Assembly: GCA_964643725.1 (NCBI GenBank)
Contig: CAZXTL010000017.1
Location: forward strand, 1 to 41,380
From: DYQY01 sp964643725
GTDB lineage: Bacteria; Margulisbacteria; Riflemargulisbacteria; GWF2-35-9; DYQY01
Length of the DNA: 41,380 nt
Reading direction: 5' to 3'
Made by a program: the position numbers and the translations under genes
Part shown: piece by piece, positions 26,576 through 34,107 of the stretch
Position numbering within the stretch: position 1 is the stretch's first letter
Layout: each line of letters opens with the position of its first letter
Notes under the pieces: model-generated
What the model saw: only the letters and a program-made list of their open reading frames with translations
Database searches by the model: none
What the model was told of the DNA's origin: nothing

Positions 26576-28084
26576 TGCTACTTTAACTCCGTCAACAGCA
26601 CTAGATATAATCCCTCCGCTATGACCACTACCTTCACCCACAACGAATAAATTATCAAACCCTGCACATCTCAAATTATCGTCACGTAGGACTTGAATTG
26701 GAGAGGAAGTCTTACTCTCAAGTCCAATTATTTGACCTGACTCAAAACCATTTATTTTTCGACTAAAATCAACTAGCCCTGTTCTCAGCCCATTACTTAT
26801 ACTTGCAGGAAACATTTCCCAAATCGGTGCAGAAACAAGCCCTAACGGATAACTTGTTGGAAATAACGCTGTTGATTCTTTTTCGTTTATAAAATCAGAA
26901 ATACTACAAGCAACAGCTTTATAACTATTGGTAGCATTATAAAAAGATTGTTCCAGCTGCTCTACCCAAGCTAAAGCTTCTATTGGACTTACTGATTTTT
27001 GTAACAAATTATTTAGATCAACTGCAACAACACACCCGGCATTTGCAAATTCCCCTTGTCGATTATAAAAGCTCATACCATTAACGATATTACTCTTAGC
27101 TGTTGCGGTTGAAGGAACAATTATTCCTCCTGGACACATACAAAAAGTATATACAGAACCACTATCTTTAGTATTACACGTAAGCCGATATTCAGCAGAA
27201 GTAACACCTGGAAGTTCATCCTTCCCCCATTGTGCCTTATTTATAAGCTTTTGAGGATGCTCTACTCTTGCCCCAACAGCAAAATTCTTAGTAGAAAACT
27301 GAACTCCTCTAGCTATTAACATTCTATAAGTAGAATAAGAAGAATGGCCTGGAGCAATAATAAAATAATCAGCAGATAAAGTCCCCTTCGATGTTTTAGC
27401 TTCAATTACTTTGCCATTCTTGACGACTATATCTTCAAGTGTAGTTTCAAATTCTACCTTCCCGCCAATTTCTTGAAATATCTGACGTAATTTCTTTACA
27501 AGCGTTATAAGGTTATCACTCCCCAAATGAGGATGGGACAAATACGCTATCTCCTCTGGTGCACCAGCTTCAATATAACTATCAAGAACAAACTGTTTTT
27601 CCAAAGAAGAATGTTTGCTACGTGCAGTTAGTTTGCCATCAGAAAATGTTCCAGCGCCACCTTCACCACATGCGTAATTTGCCATTGGGTCAAAAACACC
27701 AGTTGTCTCGAATCTATTAATGGAAGTAGCTCTTTCAAGAACTTCCTTGCCTTGTTCGATAATTGTTGTTTGAAATCCTGCTTTCTGTAATAGGTAGGCC
27801 GAGAAAAAACCAGCTGGACCGCTTCCTACAACAACAACTTTTTGGTTTCTATTTTTAAAAACTATATTTAGAGCTGGAGGTTTAGGAGAAAACCCTTTGA
27901 TTGATTTTGCAAAAACTTCTACCTTTACTTGCCAATGAATATTGTTTTTATCACGAGCATCTAAACTCTTATTTTCAATATGGAAAGTAAATTCAGATAA
28001 CCTTAGTTTCTTGGCTATCTTTTGTCGTAACTCTTCATACGTATAGTCTGTTGGTAAATTAAAATTAAGCTGTTGATATCCCAT
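26555..28084 (-). CDS. COG2509 FAD-dependent dehydrogenase-like protein
   Basis: This 509-residue flavoprotein has a ~75-residue N-terminal domain, then the dinucleotide-binding VVVVGSGPAGFFSA at about 83-96. A long FAD/NAD-type fold includes CGEGGAGTFSDGKLT and HPHLGSDNL. A late FVVGEGSGHSGGI segment closes the FAD site. This order matches COG2509, a widespread, uncharacterised dehydrogenase family; the substrate is unknown. It begins 2 bases after the methyltransferase stop, with AAGGAG overlapping that stop. Its end overlaps the opposite-strand unknown gene. Confidence 0.88.
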   Translation of the reverse strand: MGYQQLNFNLPTDYTYEELRQKIAKKLRLSEFTFHIENKSLDARDKNNIHWQVKVEVFAKSIKGFSPKPPALNIVFKNRNQKVVVVGSGPAGFFSAYLLQKAGFQTTIIEQGKEVLERATSINRFETTGVFDPMANYACGEGGAGTFSDGKLTARSKHSSLEKQFVLDSYIEAGAPEEIAYLSHPHLGSDNLITLVKKLRQIFQEIGGKVEFETTLEDIVVKNGKVIEAKTSKGTLSADYFIIAPGHSSYSTYRMLIARGVQFSTKNFAVGARVEHPQKLINKAQWGKDELPGVTSAEYRLTCNTKDSGSVYTFCMCPGGIIVPSTATAKSNIVNGMSFYNRQGEFANAGCVVAVDLNNLLQKSVSPIEALAWVEQLEQSFYNATNSYKAVACSISDFINEKESTALFPTSYPLGLVSAPIWEMFPASISNGLRTGLVDFSRKINGFESGQIIGLESKTSSPIQVLRDDNLRCAGFDNLFVVGEGSGHSGGIISSAVDGVKVALNPLFK

Positions 28085-28086
28085 AT

Positions 28087-28851
28087 TTAACTCCTTAAAT
28101 TATAAAGCAAAATACCAGCAGCAACGGCAACATTAAGTGATTCCATCGATTCTGTCATTTTAATAGTAATAAACTTATCTGCTAACTTCTCTATATCTGA
28201 ACTTACCCCATGTGACTCACTACCTAGAACTAAACAAAAAGGAGCCCAAACTTTAATAGCTGCAACTTCTTCCCCTCTAGTAATACTAGTTGAGATAACT
28301 GGCATATGTTTTTTAACACTTACAAGGAAAGCATTGCTTGTATCTACTCCAAAATTTAATTTAAAAATAGAATCCTTGGATGCACCTATTGTCTTTGGAT
28401 TATAAATATCAACACAATTACTATCAATGACTATATTTTTTATGCCAAAGGCTATTGCTGTTCGAAGTATTGTTCCCAAATTACCAGGATCGCTAATACC
28501 ATTTAAATAAATTACAGATTTAGTCATATCAAGTGGTCTCTCTGATTTCTTATAAACAGCGCAAATTCCAGAAGGTGTATCCAAACTGGAAAACGCTTTA
28601 TTTATCTTTTCATCTATAACAAAATAATTAACTACTTCCTTTAATATAAACAAAATCTTCTCATCTTTACTTTTAAGCAGTTCAGCAGATACATATAAGG
28701 ATTCAGGGTTATTGCCGTCTTTTATGGCATCGTGGATTGTTACGAGGTTCTCAACTAGAAACTTACCAAACTTATCTCGATATTTCTTTTGTGATAACCT
28801 AATAAGAAAATTAATCTTCTCATTGTTTTTACTAGTGATTAAATTTTGCAT
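28087..28851 (-). CDS. SpoU/TrmH family RNA 2'-O-ribose methyltransferase
   Basis: This SPOUT enzyme transfers a methyl group from SAM to a ribose 2'-OH in rRNA or tRNA. It has 254 residues: an N-terminal substrate-binding domain (KFLVENLVTIHDAI, then TPSGICAVY near 92-100) and a knotted C-terminal domain. Motif 1 is DPGNLGTILRTA at 121-132, motif 2 is LGSESHGVS near 210, and motif 3 is ESLNVAVAAGILLY near 238-251. RlmB-like or TsnR-like specificity cannot be separated by eye. TATACT lies 7 bases before the ATG and no Shine-Dalgarno sequence is seen. Confidence 0.9.
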   Translation of the reverse strand: MQNLITSKNNEKINFLIRLSQKKYRDKFGKFLVENLVTIHDAIKDGNNPESLYVSAELLKSKDEKILFILKEVVNYFVIDEKINKAFSSLDTPSGICAVYKKSERPLDMTKSVIYLNGISDPGNLGTILRTAIAFGIKNIVIDSNCVDIYNPKTIGASKDSIFKLNFGVDTSNAFLVSVKKHMPVISTSITRGEEVAAIKVWAPFCLVLGSESHGVSSDIEKLADKFITIKMTESMESLNVAVAAGILLYNLRS

Positions 28852-28858
28852 AGGCTCT

Positions 28859-28864
28859 AGTATA
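28859..28864 (-). promoter_or_regulatory. -10 element (TATACT) of the methyltransferase gene
   Basis: TATACT on the minus strand, 7 bases before the start codon, followed by AGAGCC exactly as in the lexA leader (TACAAT-AGAGCC-ATG). Consistent with a leaderless start; no strong -35 box is visible. Confidence 0.45.
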
Positions 28865-28907
28865 ACACTTAACTAGCTTTGTCTTATTTTAAATAATGAA
28901 CTGTTTT

Positions 28908-29507
28908 TTAAAAAGATAAACTACCAGTAAGCATCAAGTAAGGCAAAACACCTTTCATCCTATCCATACCTTCTTTAAGAGGACCTGTACGAACAGAAGG
29001 ATCCAAAGTGCCAGTACCTGAATTCTGCACTTCATAATCGCTATTAGAAAAAGGATATTGAATCCCTAGTTCTGCTGACAACGAAAAACTTTGAGCAATT
29101 AAAAAATTAGTACCTATACCAGCACCAAGATATATGGACTTCACTCCAACGTTAATATCATATGGAGTTCCAGTTAGCTGAACTGTATTTACATAAAAAT
29201 CTCTATAACCAAGTCGAATCGCAGCAAACGCTCCATCCCTTGAACCGAAATACTTTTTAGCAACAGCTTCTACTGAATAAGCGCCCAATCTAACATCTGC
29301 GCCACAAGCTTGTTTGCCAATTGGCATTGCAAAAAGTCCAAATAAACCACCAACCTCAACATCCTTTTCTACAAAATATGTAGCCTGAGCATTAACCATA
29401 TTTGGAAACCCTATACCAGCAGAAAGCTTCATGTTTTGCTCTCCAGCCGTTAGCACACTCATACCTAGCAACATTCCAAAAACTAAAAATAGTGATATCT
29501 TTTTCAT
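28908..29507 (-). CDS. Small secreted beta-barrel-like outer-membrane protein
   Basis: This 199-residue protein has an N-terminal signal peptide (MKKISLFLVFGMLLGMSVLTA, cleavage probably near residue 21). Alternating beta-type segments follow, rich in Gly and aromatics, such as VEVGGLFGLFAMP, AAIRLGYRDFYV and SLSAELGIQYPF. The last residues LMLTGSLSF end in Phe, the typical C-terminal signal of BAM-assembled barrels. An eight-strand barrel would fit the size. No specific family is recognised. It stands alone between the methyltransferase and an AT-rich gap that contains CTAAATATA/TATATTTAG at 29522-29548. This gene is the clearest evidence that the cell has an outer membrane. Confidence 0.7.
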   Translation of the reverse strand: MKKISLFLVFGMLLGMSVLTAGEQNMKLSAGIGFPNMVNAQATYFVEKDVEVGGLFGLFAMPIGKQACGADVRLGAYSVEAVAKKYFGSRDGAFAAIRLGYRDFYVNTVQLTGTPYDINVGVKSIYLGAGIGTNFLIAQSFSLSAELGIQYPFSNSDYEVQNSGTGTLDPSVRTGPLKEGMDRMKGVLPYLMLTGSLSF

Positions 29508-29521
29508 AAAAATTCCTCCTA

Positions 29522-29548
29522 CTAAATATAAATACTAAGTATATTTAG
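29522..29548. repeat. CTAAATATA/TATATTTAG inverted repeat upstream of the barrel gene
   Basis: A perfect 9-bp stem with a 9-base loop, just upstream of the barrel-protein start on the minus strand (start codon at 29507). It could be an operator or leader hairpin; there is no T-run. Confidence 0.35.
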
Positions 29549-29653
29549 ATAATTAATAATATCAACTATTAATTAATAATTGTTTTGGTTTAAGGTTCTT
29601 GAGAATGAGTTTTAATGTGCTAAACTTTATACAAATATTCATAAAGGATTGCT

Positions 29654-29752
29654 ATGCTTTATCGTAAATTTGGCAAAACAAATGAAATGGTCTCTATCCT
29701 TGGATTTGGTTGCATGCGTCTACCTCTATTGCCTGCCAGTATCGAACACTAA
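29654..29752 (+). pseudogene. Aldo/keto reductase stump (N-terminal 26 residues only)
   Basis: The 32-codon frame begins MLYRKFGKTNEMVSILGFG and continues to CMRLPLL, which is the standard N-terminus of iron-sulfur type aldo/keto reductases (normally ~330-390 residues). It then runs into unrelated codons and a stop. AAGGATT precedes the ATG, so the stump keeps its own ribosome site. The stop overlaps the AAGGAG of the next gene. It is most simply a deletion remnant fused to the CDGSH gene leader. It could now act as a short leader peptide coupling translation to that gene. Confidence 0.7.
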
Positions 29753-29763
29753 GGAGTGAGCCC

Positions 29764-30438
29764 ATGAACAAACAAAAGATTAAAATAGTAAAAGATGGTC
29801 CCTATCTAGTAACTGGTAGCGTTCCTTTGTCCGAAAAAATAATTACTCCAAAAGGAAATGTCTATGTCTTCGAAGAAGGAAAAACATTCCCACTTCGAGA
29901 GGATTATACATTATGCCGTTGCGGAAATTCAAAAAACGCACCCTACTGTGATGGCTCTCATAATAACTGTAATTTCGACGGAACGGAAACCGCCTCTAAA
30001 GCAAAGTATCTAAATAGAGCTGAACTATTAGAAGGACCAGAGCTAGACCTTTTAGATGATAATCGTTGTGCATATGCCAGGTTTTGTCATCAAAAACACG
30101 GTAATGTCTGGCAACTTACAGAACACTCAAATAATGAAATTTTCAAGGCAGAAGCTATTAAGGCTGCAAGTGATTGTCCAACTGGCAGATTAGTCGCTGT
30201 TGATAAAGATGGAAACCATATAGAACCAACACATATACCTTCGATAGATATACTCCAGGATCCTGAAGAAAATGTTAGTAGCGGATTATACATAAAAGGA
30301 TATATTCCTATTGAATCATCCGATGGAGAAACCTATGAATTACAAAATAGAGTTATGCTTTGTCGATGTGGTAAATCCAGAAACAAGCCTTTTTGCAACG
30401 CTGATCATGTCTCGGCTGAGTATAACGACGGGATATAA
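29764..30438 (+). CDS. Twin CDGSH iron-sulfur protein with central Fer4_19-like domain
   Basis: This 224-residue cytosolic Fe-S protein has a first CDGSH motif with ligands Cys51, Cys53, Cys62 and His66 in CRCGNSKNAPYCDGSH. A central ~80-residue region, CAYARFCHQKHGNVW to SDCPTGRL, resembles the mono-cluster 4Fe-4S domain Fer4_19. A second site, CRCGKSRNKPFCNADH, has Cys200, Cys202, Cys211 and His215. It keeps all four ligands but replaces Asp-Gly-Ser with Asn-Ala-Asp. CDGSH proteins carry labile 2Fe-2S clusters for redox sensing or electron transfer. Start at the ATG at 29764 behind AAGGAGTGAGCCC. It follows the aldo/keto reductase stump. Confidence 0.88.
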   Translation: MNKQKIKIVKDGPYLVTGSVPLSEKIITPKGNVYVFEEGKTFPLREDYTLCRCGNSKNAPYCDGSHNNCNFDGTETASKAKYLNRAELLEGPELDLLDDNRCAYARFCHQKHGNVWQLTEHSNNEIFKAEAIKAASDCPTGRLVAVDKDGNHIEPTHIPSIDILQDPEENVSSGLYIKGYIPIESSDGETYELQNRVMLCRCGKSRNKPFCNADHVSAEYNDGI

Positions 30439-30454
30439 AGAAATCATAAAAATC

Positions 30455-30531
30455 TGGGGTGACTGATGGGGTTTGAACCCACGACAACCGGAACCACAAT
30501 CCGGGGCTCTACCAACTGAGCTACAGCCACC
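30455..30531 (-). tRNA. tRNA-His(GUG)
   Basis: The acceptor is GTGGCTG/CAGTCAC with the extra G-1 encoded at 30531 facing C73, and the CCA is encoded. The anticodon loop TTGTGGT in a CCGGA/TCCGG stem gives GUG. It is the last of three minus-strand tRNAs (Gly, Arg, His). Confidence 0.95.
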
Positions 30532-30543
30532 ATAATATTTTGT

Positions 30544-30574
30544 TTATTTTTCCTGCCTTCGGCAGGAAAAATAA
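30544..30574. terminator. Perfect 14-bp AT/GC hairpin between tRNA-Arg and tRNA-His
   Basis: TTATTTTTCCTGCC pairs with GGCAGGAAAAATAA around TTC. The T-run is inside the stem, so it could stop transcription in either direction or separate the two tRNAs for processing. Confidence 0.45.
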
Positions 30575-30586
30575 TAAGCGAAAATC

Positions 30587-30663
30587 TGGTGCGCCCGAGA
30601 CGATTCGAACGTCCGGCCTACGGCTTAGAAGGCCGTTGCTCTATCCAGCTGAGCTACGAGCGC
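30587..30663 (-). tRNA. tRNA-Arg(UCU)
   Basis: Acceptor GCGCTCG/CGGGCGC with A73 and encoded CCA. The anticodon loop CTTCTAA in an ACGGC/GCCGT stem gives UCU (codon AGA). It lies between the element behind tRNA-Gly and tRNA-His. Confidence 0.95.
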
Positions 30664-30704
30664 TCTTTTAAACCTAATAAAGGTTTGAAGAAATGTATCT
30701 TAAG

Positions 30705-30942
30705 TGGAGCGGGAGACCAGTCATTTCTCGGATTACATCCTCGAGGACAACCGCTAACCTCTCACTCAAATACTTTTCGTAATCGCTAAGCGGATTGTTT
30801 CTGAACTGGCAAATCTCATATTCATTCGAACACTATCGCTAAATTCGTGCTAAAGCACTTATTAAGCGACTAGTTCCGCCAGTTCTCGACATACTTAACT
30901 TTTCCAAAACAAACTTACCTTATTAGATTTATCACAATATAG
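30705..30942 (-). mobile_element. ~238-bp tRNA-nested element behind tRNA-Gly
   Basis: On the minus strand the DNA directly after the CCA of tRNA-Gly runs 238 bases and ends with GACTGGTCTCCCGCTCCACT, an exact copy of the tRNA-Gly 3' end from T-loop to CCA. Inside are GCCAGTTC (the tRNA-Gly T-stem 5' half, plus-strand 30803-30810), its complement at 30878-30885 closing a hairpin, and the block AACAATCCGCTTAGCGA then TTAGCGGTTGTCCTCGA. This block is shared with the elements behind tRNA-Pro. No ORF of note is present. The layout is that of a small element integrated at a tRNA 3' end that restores the gene. Confidence 0.75.
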
Positions 30943-31018
30943 TGGAGCGGGAGACCAGTCTCGAACTGGCGACCCCCAGCTTGGAAGGCTAGTGCTCTAC
31001 CAACTGAGCTACTCCCGC
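30943..31018 (-). tRNA. tRNA-Gly(UCC)
   Basis: Acceptor GCGGGAG/CTCCCGC with T73 and encoded CCA. The anticodon loop CTTCCAA in a CTAGC/GCTGG stem gives UCC. It is the first of the Gly-Arg-His set and the host of the 238-bp element. Confidence 0.95.
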
Positions 31019-31051
31019 ACACACACCTACTGATAAATCAGCGGGCACAAT

Positions 31052-31079
31052 ATTATAACATGTATCATTATTTTGAAAA
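31052..31079 (-). promoter_or_regulatory. Promoter of the tRNA-Gly/Arg/His set
   Basis: Minus-strand TATAAT (31057-31052) and TTTTCA (31079-31074) with a 16-base spacer, about 33 bases upstream of tRNA-Gly. Confidence 0.6.
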
Positions 31080-31087
31080 CACTCAAA

Positions 31088-32443
31088 TCACTTAACTTTT
31101 GGAAGCTTTAATAATGCTTTCTTTATTTCATCTTCTGGATACTCAAAATCCTCTAATTGATTATCGAAATATTTCTGATAAGAAGTCATATCAAAATGTC
31201 CATGACCAGAACAATTAAATAATATAACTGTTTCTTTACCTTCTCTTTTTGCTTTCAATGCTTCTTCAATAGCACCTTTTACAGCATGCGCTGTTTCTGG
31301 GGCAACAATATGTCCTTCTGTCTTTGCAAAAAGGATTGCTGCATCAAACACTGGCTTCTGATGATAAGCTACAGCTTCCACTAAACCCTGATCAACTAAC
31401 TTTGAAACGATAGGAGCCATCCCATGATATCTAAGTCCACCTGCATGAATAGAAGCTGGAACGAAATCGTGTCCAAGAGTATGCATCTTAACAACAGGAG
31501 CCATTTTTGCTGTATCACCGTAATCATAAGCATATATTCCTTTAGTTAAAGTTGGGCAAGCTGTAGGCTCGACTGCAACTAATCTGACATTCTTTGAACC
31601 ATGAATTTTGTCATAAGCAAATGGAGTAGCAATACCACCAAAATTTGAACCACCACCAACACATCCGATTACTACGTCTGGATACTCCCCTACTTTTTTG
31701 AACTGTTCTTTACATTCTAAGCCGATTACTGATTGATGGAGCAATACATGGTTAAGAACTGAACCCAAAGCATAATTTGTGTCTTTATTCTTTAGTGCAA
31801 CCTCTACTGCTTCGCTTATAGCTATTCCTAAAGAACCTGGACAGTTAGGATCACCCTTTAAAATATCTCTTCCTGATTGAGTTGTATTAGAAGGAGAGGA
31901 AATACACTTTCCACCCCAAGTTTCCATCATTAACCTTCTGGAAGGTTTCATATCATAACTACACTTAACCATATATACTAAAACCTCGATACCAAACATA
32001 CTTCCAGCAAGCGCTAAGGAACTACCCCATTGACCTGCTCCTGTTTCTGTTGCTAGCTTATTTATTCCTTCTTTTTTATTATAGTATGCTTGGGCAAGCG
32101 CGGTATTTGGTTTGTGAGAACCAGCTGGAGAAATCCCCTCCCATTTATAATAAATTTTCGCAGGTGTTCCCAACGCTTCTTCTAGCCCATATGCTCTATA
32201 CATAGGAGATGGTCTCCAAATAGACAATTTATCCATTACTTCTTCTGGAATATCGATCCATCTCTTAGTAGACATTTCCTGTTCAATAAGAGCCATTGGA
32301 AATATGGCAGAAAGTAGTTCTGGAGTAGCTGGCTCTAAGGTAACTGGATGCAAAGGAGGATCAATAGGACTGCTTAAATCAGCTAAAATGTTATACCATT
32401 GTTTTGGCATTTCTTTTTCAGTTAATAATATCTTTCTTTTCAT
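31088..32443 (-). CDS. trpB: Tryptophan synthase beta chain, TrpB2 type
   Basis: This PLP enzyme condenses indole with serine. It has 451 residues with an N-terminal extension (KQWYNILADLSSP) typical of the TrpB2 subfamily, which is longer than TrpB1 and does not pair tightly with TrpA. The PLP Lys is residue 111 in GSHKPNTALA, the phosphate grip is GCVGGGSNFGG near 262, and ETGAGQWGSSLA is also present. No trpA or other trp gene is near, so it may salvage indole or act on phosphoserine/serine; that is inference. GAGGAG lies 8-9 bases before the ATG. The gene stands between tRNA-Gly and the unknown helical gene, which is divergent. Confidence 0.93.
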   Translation of the reverse strand: MKRKILLTEKEMPKQWYNILADLSSPIDPPLHPVTLEPATPELLSAIFPMALIEQEMSTKRWIDIPEEVMDKLSIWRPSPMYRAYGLEEALGTPAKIYYKWEGISPAGSHKPNTALAQAYYNKKEGINKLATETGAGQWGSSLALAGSMFGIEVLVYMVKCSYDMKPSRRLMMETWGGKCISSPSNTTQSGRDILKGDPNCPGSLGIAISEAVEVALKNKDTNYALGSVLNHVLLHQSVIGLECKEQFKKVGEYPDVVIGCVGGGSNFGGIATPFAYDKIHGSKNVRLVAVEPTACPTLTKGIYAYDYGDTAKMAPVVKMHTLGHDFVPASIHAGGLRYHGMAPIVSKLVDQGLVEAVAYHQKPVFDAAILFAKTEGHIVAPETAHAVKGAIEEALKAKREGKETVILFNCSGHGHFDMTSYQKYFDNQLEDFEYPEDEIKKALLKLPKVK

Positions 32444-32593
32444 TGTTGTCTCCTCATAAATATATTTTCTTAAATGTTACTACAGACAGTATCGTTTGTC
32501 TAGAAAGTCAGTTTATGAAAATATTTAAAAATGTTTAATAATATATTTTTTGGGCATAAACAAAATGTCAAACAATAATAAAGGAAGATAATA

Positions 32594-33709
32594 ATGTTAA
32601 AAAATAAAATTATTAGCTTAAACACCAATAATAAGAATGAAGAGTTATCCAAAATACAGGCACTAAATCAACAAATAAGTAAACTAGATAAGCTATTATC
32701 TAAAATAAAAAATTCAATTAAACAACTTCTTTCGTCTCTTGAAACAAAGGAAGAAGTTAAAAAGAAACTATTAAATGAAATAATTGTTACTTGCCTTGCT
32801 TCCAACGACCAGGATGTTATTAAAGAAGGAGCTAGGGTATTGAATGAACATGGTGCGAGCAAGCAAATCCTAGAAGAAACAATCACTCAACAAAGCACAA
32901 ATTCTTTACAAACTCTAAGAGCTGAAATATTAAAAAGAATAACCAAGGAAGAGATAACTTCTTTAATATTAGACCTTATTAAACCTAAGCAAGCAACAGA
33001 TAAGATTCAAAATAGTGGATATAAACAGCTATTAATAAAGGAATTCATTAATAGGAAAATTCCATATATTGAAATATTTTCAATTACTCATAATAAAGAG
33101 ATTAATAAAGTAAGAATCAAGCAAATAGAGCAATTATCTAATGAAGAATACAAACATCTTGTAACGTCAAGTTTAGAAGATTTATTGAAACTTCATAAAC
33201 AAAATCAAAGTTATATAAATTTTTCAATGACTAAACCAATAATTAGCTCATTGATTGAACTAAATAACATTAACCCTAAATTGTTTATAAAACAATTAAA
33301 CGAATTTCTTAGTATAAAAGGCGATATATCTAATAATATAAACGCCATTGTAGATTTCACTAAACTGGCTGTTTCTGCCTATAATAAATTAGACAAAGGG
33401 AGCCTAAGCCCAGATGATTTTGAAAAGATTATTCTATATTTCCATACCATTCAAGACAAAACTAAGGAAAGAGCTCCTATAGATTTAGATGTTATGAGTA
33501 ACACTCGTCCGATTAATCCTCTTGCGGCCATATCCTTTGATACAACAGTAGCAAAGCAAGAGCACAAAAATGCATTAGAAGGTGGAGCAACACAAATACA
33601 AGCTTATGACGCCTACATAGAAAATCTTGAATTATCAAAAAAACAAGAAAATAAACTAACGTTACTTGAATTTATTTCAAACGCTCTAAATTCAAACGTA
33701 CAACCATAA
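32594..33709 (+). CDS. Unknown helical/coiled-coil protein, 371 residues
   Basis: I do not recognise this protein. Residues ~15-70 form a Lys/Leu/Ser-rich coiled coil (ALNQQISKLDKLLSKIKNSI). The rest is helical with HEAT-like alternation (LLNEIIVTCLASNDQDVIKEGARVL), no membrane segment and no signal peptide. A conserved-looking tail, ALEGGATQIQAYDAYIENLELS, lies near 330-352. AAGGAAG precedes the ATG by 7-8 bases. It is divergent from trpB across a 150-base AT-rich gap and is followed by tRNA-Pro. The composition matches neighbours, so there is no sign of recent transfer. Confidence 0.7.
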   Translation: MLKNKIISLNTNNKNEELSKIQALNQQISKLDKLLSKIKNSIKQLLSSLETKEEVKKKLLNEIIVTCLASNDQDVIKEGARVLNEHGASKQILEETITQQSTNSLQTLRAEILKRITKEEITSLILDLIKPKQATDKIQNSGYKQLLIKEFINRKIPYIEIFSITHNKEINKVRIKQIEQLSNEEYKHLVTSSLEDLLKLHKQNQSYINFSMTKPIISSLIELNNINPKLFIKQLNEFLSIKGDISNNINAIVDFTKLAVSAYNKLDKGSLSPDDFEKIILYFHTIQDKTKERAPIDLDVMSNTRPINPLAAISFDTTVAKQEHKNALEGGATQIQAYDAYIENLELSKKQENKLTLLEFISNALNSNVQP

Positions 33710-33746
33710 GCACAATTATATTCATACAAGCAAAGTTAATTTCTAT

Positions 33747-33775
33747 TTGCCAATATTGTGGTTTATCGCTACAAT
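33747..33775 (+). promoter_or_regulatory. tRNA-Pro promoter
   Basis: TTGCCA at 33747-33752 and TACAAT at 33770-33775 with a 17-base spacer; the start would be about 14 bases before the tRNA. Confidence 0.75.
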
Positions 33776-33795
33776 ATCCTTTGCATTTTAGATGT

Positions 33796-33873
33796 CGGGG
33801 TATAGCGCAGTCCGGTTAGCGCACTTGTTTTGGGAACAAGGGGCCGCAAGTTCGAATCTTGCTACCCCGACCA
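33796..33873 (+). tRNA. tRNA-Pro(UGG)
   Basis: Acceptor CGGGGTA/TACCCCG with A73 and encoded CCA. The anticodon loop TTTGGGA in a CTTGT/ACAAG stem gives UGG. It hosts two tandem copies of the tRNA-nested element downstream. Confidence 0.95.
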
Positions 33874-34107
33874 TTTAAAAAAGATGCACACCCACTCCTA
33901 ACTTTCACTAAATTAATAGACGTTCACTTAATTTTCAAGCAAGATTTATAGCCGACAAATGAGTTTACGAGTTTGTTGACTATACTTACAAATTTATTTG
34001 TAAGCGAACTTAAGAAGCAAGTTCAGTAACAACTCCGCTTAACGAGGAACGAGTTTAGCGGTTGTCCTCGAAGTCCACAGGACAAGAGTATCTTGCTACC
34101 CCGACCA
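33874..34107 (+). mobile_element. tRNA-nested element behind tRNA-Pro, unit 1 (234 bp)
   Basis: It starts right after the tRNA-Pro CCA and ends with ATCTTGCTACCCCGACCA, an exact copy of the tRNA-Pro 3' end from T-loop to CCA. Inside are the palindrome CTTACAAAT/ATTTGTAAG, GCAAGTTC at 34017-34024 (the tRNA-Pro T-stem 5' half), the hairpin AACAACTCCGCTTAAC with GTTTAGCGGTTGT, and TTGTCCT/AGGACAA. The AACAA..CCGCTTA..CGA and TTAGCGGTTGTCCTCGA blocks match the element behind tRNA-Gly. There is no ORF. Confidence 0.75.

Noticed and set aside
30589..30789. ORF of 66 codons on the plus strand
   Set aside because: It is the antisense reading of tRNA-Arg(UCU) and part of the tRNA-Gly element; the peptide resembles the usual spurious tRNA-antisense translation.
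34021..34072. Integron attC site
   Set aside because: GCTTAAC fits one half-site, but the opposite half-site does not fit GTTRRRY and there is no integrase or cassette ORF nearby.
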